NCBI GenBank assembly: GCA_023387715.1
Contig: JAEWHQ010000281.1
Coordinates: 1 to 5,087 of the forward strand
Length of the DNA stretch: 5,087 nt
Direction of reading: 5' to 3'
Source: Pseudomonadota bacterium
GTDB taxonomy: Bacteria; Pseudomonadota; Alphaproteobacteria; Rhizobiales; Rhizobiaceae
Part shown: in pieces, positions 1-5,087 of the stretch
How positions within the stretch are numbered: position 1 is the first letter of the stretch
Layout of the letters: each line of letters begins with the position of its first letter
Position numbers and translations under genes: made by a program
The notes under the pieces: generated by a model
What the model saw: the letters and a program-made list of their open reading frames with translations, nothing else
Database searches by the model: none
What the model was told of the DNA's origin: nothing

Positions 1-221
1 GTACATATCTCACTCATAAGACAGAGCATGTTTTAAAACTATGCGCAATCACAACTCTGTGGGATTGGGGCAAAGTTTATAAGTTTCTTTGAAGAAACTA
101 CCCCTCATGGTAACGCGACCATTAAAAATAAATCTAACTGCGCGCATTGCATCTATGCATATCAACTCTGCGTAGTGATTTATCAGCAAGTTCAAAAATT
201 CATTTGTAGAATCAGTGACAT
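1..221. other. Intergenic sequence with no supported gene
   Basis: I see no convincing gene here. All plus-strand frames entering from the left edge close within about 95 bases. The only longer minus-strand frame (ending near 49) runs straight through the groEL terminator and has no ribosome binding site, so I do not call it. The stretch does contain inverted repeats. ACAGAG (21-26) pairs with CTCTGT (55-60) and encloses the palindrome GTTTTAAAAC (30-39). AGTTTCTT (82-89) pairs with AAGAAACT (92-99), and that pair is flanked by GGGG (67-70) and CCCC (101-104). Neither is followed by a T-run, so they do not look like intrinsic terminators. Confidence 0.5.
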
Positions 222-250
222 AAAAAAAGCCCCGGATTGCTCCGGGGCTT
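222..250 (-). terminator. Rho-independent terminator of the groES-groEL operon
   Basis: AAGCCCCGGA (227-236) and TCCGGGGCTT (241-250) form a perfect 10-bp GC-rich stem with a 4-base loop. Read on the minus strand, the stem runs directly into seven U residues (complement of A222-A228), the classic form of an intrinsic terminator for leftward transcription. It lies about 100 bases beyond the groEL stop codon. Plus-strand transcripts would get only a poor, interrupted U-tract (CTTCTTTG), so activity in that direction is doubtful. Confidence 0.93.
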
Positions 251-300
251 CTTTGTAAGTGATTGGAAGCAGGACTGATTAGAAGTCCATGCCGCCACCC

Positions 301-317
301 GCACCGCAAGGCGGTGC
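301..317. other. Hairpin in the groEL 3' untranslated region
   Basis: GCACCGC (301-307) and GCGGTGC (311-317) form a perfect 7-bp stem with a 3-base loop. It lies between the two copies of the groEL tail. No U-tract follows on either strand, so it is not a complete terminator. It could stabilise the 3' end of the groEL transcript or be the core of a small inserted palindromic element. Confidence 0.6.
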
Positions 318-344
318 AGGAATTTTAGTTCATGGGCGTGCTTT

Positions 345-2113
<1,769 letters not shown>

Positions 2114-2410
2114 TTAGCCGAGGATACCCAGAATGTCGGATTCTTTCATGATCAGCAGGTCTTCGCCGCCAATCTTGACTTCTGTGCCGGACCACTTGCC
2201 GAACAGAACTTTGTCACCAGCTTTAACGTCCAGTGCAACCAGCTTGCCGGCTTCATCACGTGTGCCGGAACCTACAGAGACAACAACGCCTTCTGATGGC
2301 TTTTCTTTTGCGGAATCAGGAATGATGATGCCGCCAGCGGTTTTTGCTTCCGACTCAACACGACGGACAACAACGCGATCGTGAAGTGGGCGGAAATTGG
2401 TCTCAGCCAT
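2114..2410 (-). CDS. groES: 10-kDa co-chaperonin GroES
   Basis: Seven-subunit lid that binds the GroEL ring and closes the folding chamber. The product has 98 residues, normal for the family. The N-terminal [12 protein letters not shown] (6-17) is the characteristic opening strand. The mobile loop that contacts GroEL lies at about 20-35 and includes the hydrophobic Gly-Gly-Ile-Ile-Ile-Pro segment. [17 protein letters not shown] core strand region and a terminal ESDILGIL segment are also typical. Translation starts at 2410 behind AAGGG (complement of 2419-2423) with 8 bases of spacing. It is the first gene of the operon, under a CIRCE operator and a heat-shock-type promoter. No irregularities are visible. 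Confidence 0.98.
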   Translation of the reverse strand: MAETNFRPLHDRVVVRRVESEAKTAGGIIIPDSAKEKPSEGVVVSVGSGTRDEAGKLVALDVKAGDKVLFGKWSGTEVKIGGEDLLIMKESDILGILG

Positions 2411-2418
2411 GATCTAAA

Positions 2419-2423
2419 CCCTT
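2419..2423 (-). promoter_or_regulatory. Ribosome binding site of groES
   Basis: AAGGG on the minus strand, 8 bases upstream of the groES ATG. A stronger-looking GGAGGGG (complement near 2439-2446) is about 30 bases upstream of the start, too far to serve directly, and partly overlaps the foot of the leader hairpin. Confidence 0.6.
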
Positions 2424-2444
2424 AAATATTAAAGTTGAACCCCT

Positions 2445-2466
2445 CCATGGATCTTATGATCCACGG
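2445..2466 (-). promoter_or_regulatory. Hairpin in the groES leader
   Basis: TGGATC (2448-2453) and GATCCA (2458-2463) make a perfect 6-bp stem around the loop TTAT. After one mismatch the stem continues with two more pairs (2445-2446 with 2465-2466). It lies between CIRCE and the groES ribosome binding site, so it is in the untranslated leader. It does not resemble a ROSE-type thermometer. It may simply stabilise the 5' end. Confidence 0.45.
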
Positions 2467-2469
2467 TTA

Positions 2470-2496
2470 TTAGCACTCAGGCTCCCCGAGTGCTAA
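2470..2496 (-). promoter_or_regulatory. CIRCE operator (HrcA binding site)
   Basis: A perfect match to the CIRCE consensus: TTAGCACTC (2470-2478), a 9-base spacer, then GAGTGCTAA (2488-2496). CIRCE is bound by the repressor HrcA, whose activity depends on free GroEL, giving feedback control of chaperonin levels. The site begins a few bases downstream of the predicted transcription start and therefore also lies in the 5' end of the message. Confidence 0.98.
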
Positions 2497-2505
2497 CCTG
2501 CTAAA

Positions 2506-2534
2506 TAGATAGAAATGCCCTGTTTTAATGTCAA
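2506..2534 (-). promoter_or_regulatory. Promoter of the groES-groEL operon
   Basis: On the minus strand TTGACA (complement of 2529-2534, within CTTGACA) is followed after exactly 17 bases by TATCTA (complement of 2506-2511). The predicted start is near 2499, placing CIRCE at the start of the transcript. The wider elements CTTGAC and CTATCT also resemble alphaproteobacterial RpoH promoters, so recognition by both the housekeeping sigma factor and RpoH is possible. Confidence 0.8.
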
Positions 2535-2549
2535 GGTCGGGAAGCGTTT

Positions 2550-2720
2550 ATGATTAAGAAAAAATACAAAATTCTCATTTCTATTTTTGCAAGCCTGCTG
2601 TCACCTTATAAATTACGGGGTACGCATGCCGCTTTTCAAGCTATCAAGCCATATTTCAGCCTGCTTATTAAGCCGTGCAAACATGTCAGCTTTATGAAAA
2701 ATAATGGCGGCTTTCTTTGA
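2550..2720 (+). CDS. Doubtful small ORF, 56 residues
   Basis: An ATG at 2550 opens a 56-codon frame ending at TGA 2718-2720. GGGAAG about 6 bases upstream could serve as a ribosome binding site. The N-terminus has the form Met-Ile-Lys-Lys-Lys-Tyr-Lys followed by the hydrophobic stretch ILISIFASLL, which faintly resembles a signal or membrane segment. The rest is rich in Lys and Phe and is not recognisable. It would be divergent from groES, with its ribosome binding site adjoining the groES -35 box. The AT-rich composition makes a chance frame the more likely explanation. I do not know a family for it. Confidence 0.15.
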   Translation: MIKKKYKILISIFASLLSPYKLRGTHAAFQAIKPYFSLLIKPCKHVSFMKNNGGFL

Positions 2721-2841
2721 AATTTTCGCAGAATCATCGGCTTTTTTGTAATTTTTTAGTTATCGCAAGCGCTGAGTTTGCATGCAGGCGTGACATGCGT
2801 GCCGCCATGCGTTAGAGGAGCAGACGTGAAACTATAAATTG

Positions 2842-2886
2842 TCATTTTAAATATGTGGGCAAATGGTCCGGCAATTTTTAAAATGA
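2842..2886. repeat. 10-bp inverted repeat upstream of the HAD gene
   Basis: TCATTTTAAA (2842-2851) and TTTAAAATGA (2877-2886) are perfect reverse complements with a 25-base spacer. The right arm overlaps the small hairpin at 2884-2899. It lies 70-110 bases before the HAD start, where a promoter or operator would be expected. The arms are AT-rich, so chance is possible. Confidence 0.4.
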
Positions 2887-2952
2887 TGATGGCTCATCAA
2901 TCTCGGATCTGTTCTAAACGGGTTCCTTGCAGTTTGTTTTATGAGGATTGGC

Positions 2953-3801
2953 ATGAAATTTCCTGAGCGTCTGGATGATCTCACCAATGATTATGATGTA
3001 CTGTTCTGCGATGTGTGGGGCGTTGTGCATAATGGTGAGGAAGCTTTCCCGCTCGCATGTGAGGCTTTGCAGCGTGCACGCGCCAAAGGCGTGAAGGTTA
3101 TTTTGGTTACCAATTCTCCGCGTCCTTTCCCGGGCGTCGTGGCGCAGCTCGGCACCTTGGGCGTGCCGGATGATGCTTATGACGTGGTTGTGACCTCCGG
3201 CGATGTAACCCGCGATCTGATTGCCGAAGGCCCGCGCAAAGTGTTCCATATCGGCGTTGAGCATGAATATGCGATCTTTGATGGCCTTGATGTCGAAGTG
3301 GTGGAAGAGTTTGAAGCGGCTGGCATTGTTTGCACCGGTCTCTTTAATGACGAGGTGGAAACACCTGAGGATTACACCGAAATGCTGGAGCGTTTCCGTG
3401 CCCGTAATCTGCCGTTCATTTGTGCCAACCCTGATTTGATGGTGGAACGCGGCAATCGCATGATCTGGTGTGCCGGTGTTCTGGCGCGTGATTATGGTTT
3501 GCTGGGTGGCCGTACACAGGTTGCCGGTAAGCCGCATCATCCGATTTATGCCGCTGCACTAAAAGCTGCGGAAAAGCTTCTTGGCCGTAGCGTCGAAAAA
3601 TCGCGCATCTTGGCTATTGGCGATGGTATCCTGACTGATGTAAAGGGTGCGGCACAATTTGGTGTTGATGTTCTTTATATTTCCGGCGGCGTACATGCAG
3701 CCGATTATATTGATGCAGAAACCGTGGATGTTGAAAAGCTGAAAGCATTTTTGAACAAGCACGGCCATCAGCCGGTTGCGACGATCAGACATCTCGTTTA
3801 A
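2953..3801 (+). CDS. HAD superfamily class IIA hydrolase, TIGR01459-like
   Basis: A 282-residue cytoplasmic protein of the NagD-like (class IIA) haloacid dehalogenase group. Motif I is LFCDVWGVVHNG (17-28) with the nucleophile Asp20, motif II is LVTNSP with Thr53, the motif III lysine is in AGKPHHP (Lys193), and motif IV is GDGILTD with Asp224 and Asp229. The IIA-type cap lies between motifs II and III. The usual second Asp of motif I, two residues after the nucleophile, is Trp22. I associate the form DxWGVxHxG with the TIGR01459 family, whose substrate is not established to my knowledge. I chose ATG 2953 because GAGGA lies 5 bases upstream, whereas ATG 2941 has no ribosome binding site and would add 4 residues. 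ribF follows after 32 bases, suggesting co-transcription and perhaps a phosphatase role on a flavin-pathway compound, which is inference. Confidence 0.9.
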   Translation: MKFPERLDDLTNDYDVLFCDVWGVVHNGEEAFPLACEALQRARAKGVKVILVTNSPRPFPGVVAQLGTLGVPDDAYDVVVTSGDVTRDLIAEGPRKVFHIGVEHEYAIFDGLDVEVVEEFEAAGIVCTGLFNDEVETPEDYTEMLERFRARNLPFICANPDLMVERGNRMIWCAGVLARDYGLLGGRTQVAGKPHHPIYAAALKAAEKLLGRSVEKSRILAIGDGILTDVKGAAQFGVDVLYISGGVHAADYIDAETVDVEKLKAFLNKHGHQPVATIRHLV

Positions 3802-3833
3802 TCGCACTGAAATAAAACGCACAGAGCAATTTC

Positions 3834-4868
3834 ATGTCCAAACAGCCATTTCAGCGTCTTAATACCACGGATAATTTGCCGGCGCATTTGCGCCATGCTG
3901 TCGTGGCTATTGGTAATTTTGATGGCGTGCATCGCGGACATCAGGCTGTGCTGCAACAAGCGCTGGAACTGGCAGCAAGTCAGGGGCGGCCATGCGTCGC
4001 CCTGACATTTGAGCCGCATCCGCGTTCTTTCTTCAAACCGGATGAGCCGGTTGACCGCCTGACACCATCGCGTGAAAAATCTTATCTGCTTGAGATTTTA
4101 GGCTTTGATGCGGTGATCGAACAGCCTTTTACGGCTGAGTTTTCTGCGCTGAGCGCTGAAGAATTTGTTGATACGATTTTGGTAAAAAACTTTGCTGCCA
4201 GCGGTGTGGTCATCGGTTATGACTTCCACTTTGGCAAAGCACGTCGCGGCACACCGGAATTTTTGGTGGGCGCGGGTAAACAAGCAGGTTTCAGCGTGAC
4301 TTTGGTTGATGCTTTTTGCGACGAGGGCGCCACGCAAATCTCTTCAAGCCGTATTCGTGATTTTCTCTGTGACGGCGATGTGGTGCAGGCGGCCGGTCTT
4401 CTCGGTCACCGTTATCAGGTGCGCGCCGAAGTGGTGCATGGCCGCAAACTTGGCCGTGAGCTTGGTTTTCCAACTGCCAATATGCATTTGCCGGAACAGA
4501 CCCATCTGAGACACGGTATTTATGCTGTGCGTTTCCGTCGTGCAGACGGCACACTTTATAATGGTGTGGCAAGTTATGGCCGCCGTCCGACTGTGACAGA
4601 TAATGGTGTGCCGCTGCTTGAAACCTTCTTGTTTGATTTTTCCGGCGATCTTTACGGTGAGCTTGCCACGGTTTCCTTCTTTGGCTTTTTGCGCGGCGAA
4701 GTGAAATTTGACGGGCTGGAACCGCTGATGGAGCAAATGCGTCAGGACGAGGTCGAAGCGCGTGCGCTGTTAGCCGCTGTTAAGCCATTGTCACCGCTTG
4801 ATCAGAAATTGTCATTTGCCAGTTCTTTAGACAGTAGTGCTGACTGTGTGACGGCCACATCAGCGTAA
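3834..4868 (+). CDS. ribF: Bifunctional riboflavin kinase / FMN adenylyltransferase
   Basis: Makes FMN from riboflavin and ATP, then FAD from FMN and ATP. The protein is cytoplasmic with 344 residues. The N-terminal adenylyltransferase domain shows GNFDGVHRGH (27-36, nucleotide-binding HxGH-like), TFEPHPRSFF (58-67), VIGYDFHFGKARRG (126-139) and ISSSRIR (169-175). The C-terminal flavokinase domain shows HGRKLGRELGFPTANM (202-217), with Thr214 and Asn216 expected at the Mg-ATP site, YGRRPTV (248-254) and the catalytic-base Glu263 in LLETFL. The domain ends near EARALLAAVKPLSPL. A tail of roughly 25 residues rich in Ser, Asp and Thr follows, making it somewhat longer than E. coli RibF (313). 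The start at 3834 has only a weak AGAG ribosome binding site, so translation may depend on the upstream HAD gene. I see no clear intrinsic terminator after it. Confidence 0.97.
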   Translation: MSKQPFQRLNTTDNLPAHLRHAVVAIGNFDGVHRGHQAVLQQALELAASQGRPCVALTFEPHPRSFFKPDEPVDRLTPSREKSYLLEILGFDAVIEQPFTAEFSALSAEEFVDTILVKNFAASGVVIGYDFHFGKARRGTPEFLVGAGKQAGFSVTLVDAFCDEGATQISSSRIRDFLCDGDVVQAAGLLGHRYQVRAEVVHGRKLGRELGFPTANMHLPEQTHLRHGIYAVRFRRADGTLYNGVASYGRRPTVTDNGVPLLETFLFDFSGDLYGELATVSFFGFLRGEVKFDGLEPLMEQMRQDEVEARALLAAVKPLSPLDQKLSFASSLDSSADCVTATSA

Positions 4869-4909
4869 AACTGACAGTTTAAACCTAAGTTTACTGATTT
4901 ATTGCAAAG

Positions 4910-4918
4910 TGCTATAAA
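4910..4918 (+). promoter_or_regulatory. Candidate extended -10 promoter
   Basis: TGCTATAAA (4910-4918) matches an extended -10 element (TGn followed by TATAAA). No good -35 box lies at the proper distance, which is acceptable for extended -10 promoters. It sits about 50 bases before the start of the exported-protein gene and just after ribF, so it would give that gene its own transcript. Confidence 0.4.
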
Positions 4919-4934
4919 GATTTTACTCATATAT

Positions 4935-4956
4935 CTGTACTTGTTGGGGAGTACAG
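4935..4956 (+). promoter_or_regulatory. Inverted repeat before the exported-protein gene
   Basis: CTGTACT (4935-4941) and AGTACAG (4950-4956) are perfect reverse complements with an 8-base spacer, TGTTGGGG. The repeat falls between the candidate promoter and the ribosome binding site, ending two bases before the Shine-Dalgarno sequence. It could be an operator or a leader hairpin that affects translation start. I do not recognise the regulator. Confidence 0.5.
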
Positions 4957-4970
4957 CGAGGGGAAGCGTA

Positions 4971-5087
4971 TTGCGTAAATCATATTTAGCGACAGCAACT
5001 ATTTTCACTATATTGACGGCTTTACCTGTTCAGGCTGCCGATGATGTGGTGGCGTCTGAGAAAAAGCCGTTCTGGGCTGGCGACTGG
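4971..5087 (+). CDS. Exported protein, N-terminal part (possible outer-membrane protein)
   Basis: The frame starts with TTG at 4971, preceded by a strong ribosome binding site, GAGGGGAAG (4958-4966, 7 bases from GAGGGG to the start), and runs off the right edge after 39 codons. The N-terminus is a clear Sec signal peptide: Arg-Lys at positions 2-3, the hydrophobic core YLATATIFTILTAL, then a likely signal peptidase I site after Val-Gln-Ala (residue 22). The mature start, ADDVVASEKKPFWAGDW, ends in a Trp-rich segment of the kind seen at the beginning of some outer-membrane beta-barrels of this order (MipA/OmpV-like is one guess). Too little is present to name the family. It has its own candidate promoter and an inverted repeat upstream. 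Confidence 0.75.
   Translation, partial: MRKSYLATATIFTILTALPVQAADDVVASEKKPFWAGDW

Larger units (their letters stand above)
2535..2940. other. AT-rich divergent intergenic region
   Basis: About 400 bases between the groES promoter and the HAD gene. It includes T-rich runs near 2743-2759 and three short CATGC motifs at 2781, 2794 and 2806. A hairpin, TGATGA (2884-2889) with TCATCA (2894-2899), lies close upstream of the HAD gene. I could not identify a convincing promoter for the HAD-ribF operon, and no tRNA, FMN riboswitch or other RNA gene is recognisable. One weak small reading frame is listed separately. Confidence 0.5.

Noticed and set aside
49..309. Minus-strand open frame of 86 codons beyond groEL
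   Set aside because: It reads through the intrinsic terminator and the duplicated groEL tail, lacks a ribosome binding site and shows no recognisable protein features.
2781..2812. Three CATGC motifs at 12-13 base spacing
   Set aside because: The motif is only five bases long and partly self-overlapping in a palindrome. This is too little to call a repeat array or operator cluster.
2821..2940. FMN riboswitch upstream of the HAD-ribF operon
   Set aside because: Considered because of ribF, but I could not find the conserved RFN-element segments, and the leader is AT-rich and short of GC helices.
2941..2952. Earlier ATG for the HAD hydrolase
   Set aside because: No Shine-Dalgarno lies before 2941, whereas GAGGA within these bases serves the ATG at 2953.
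2914..3540. 208-codon minus-strand frame opposite the HAD gene
   Set aside because: It is a shadow of the HAD coding sequence, whose catalytic motifs are clear on the plus strand.
4868..4900. Possible terminator after ribF (AAACT-GAC-AGTTT and nearby AAAC/GTTT repeats)
   Set aside because: The stems are short and AT-rich and no U-run follows, so intrinsic termination is not supported.

Overview
The window looks like part of the genome of an alphaproteobacterium of the order Hyphomicrobiales, close to the Brucella group. GroEL, GroES, the HAD hydrolase and RibF all read as Brucella/Ochrobactrum-type proteins from memory. The groES-groEL cluster facing away from a TIGR01459-type HAD gene plus ribF is an arrangement I associate with that group. 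Base composition appears to be near 50% GC in the genes, lower than I would expect for Brucella itself, so a lower-GC relative (for example Pseudochrobactrum-like) is my guess. No database was searched.

Layout. Positions 1-221 hold no gene I can support. From 222 to about 2534, on the minus strand, lies a complete groES-groEL chaperonin operon. It has a sigma70/heat-shock-like promoter, a perfect CIRCE operator for the repressor HrcA, a leader hairpin, groES, a strongly structured 116-nt intergenic spacer, groEL, an unusual 3' region that repeats the end of groEL, and a strong intrinsic terminator. From 2535 to 2952 there is an AT-rich divergent intergenic region with one doubtful small reading frame and an inverted repeat. 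From 2953 to 4868, on the plus strand, a HAD class IIA hydrolase gene and ribF (bifunctional riboflavin kinase/FAD synthetase) form a probable two-gene operon with a 32-nt gap. At 4971 a new gene starts with TTG behind a good ribosome binding site. It encodes a signal-peptide-bearing protein and runs off the right edge.

How it works together. GroES and GroEL form the ATP-driven protein-folding chamber, and the CIRCE site and promoter show that the operon is heat-shock controlled. RibF converts riboflavin to FMN and FAD. The adjacent HAD protein may act on a related phosphorylated compound, but this is inferred from context only. The right-hand gene is probably an envelope protein unrelated to either operon.

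This is mainly a housekeeping region, and I see no evidence of a new defence, mobile or biosynthetic system. The points most worth a second look are the duplicated groEL tail with a palindrome centred on the groEL stop codon, the large hairpins between groES and groEL, and the altered first motif of the HAD protein beside ribF.
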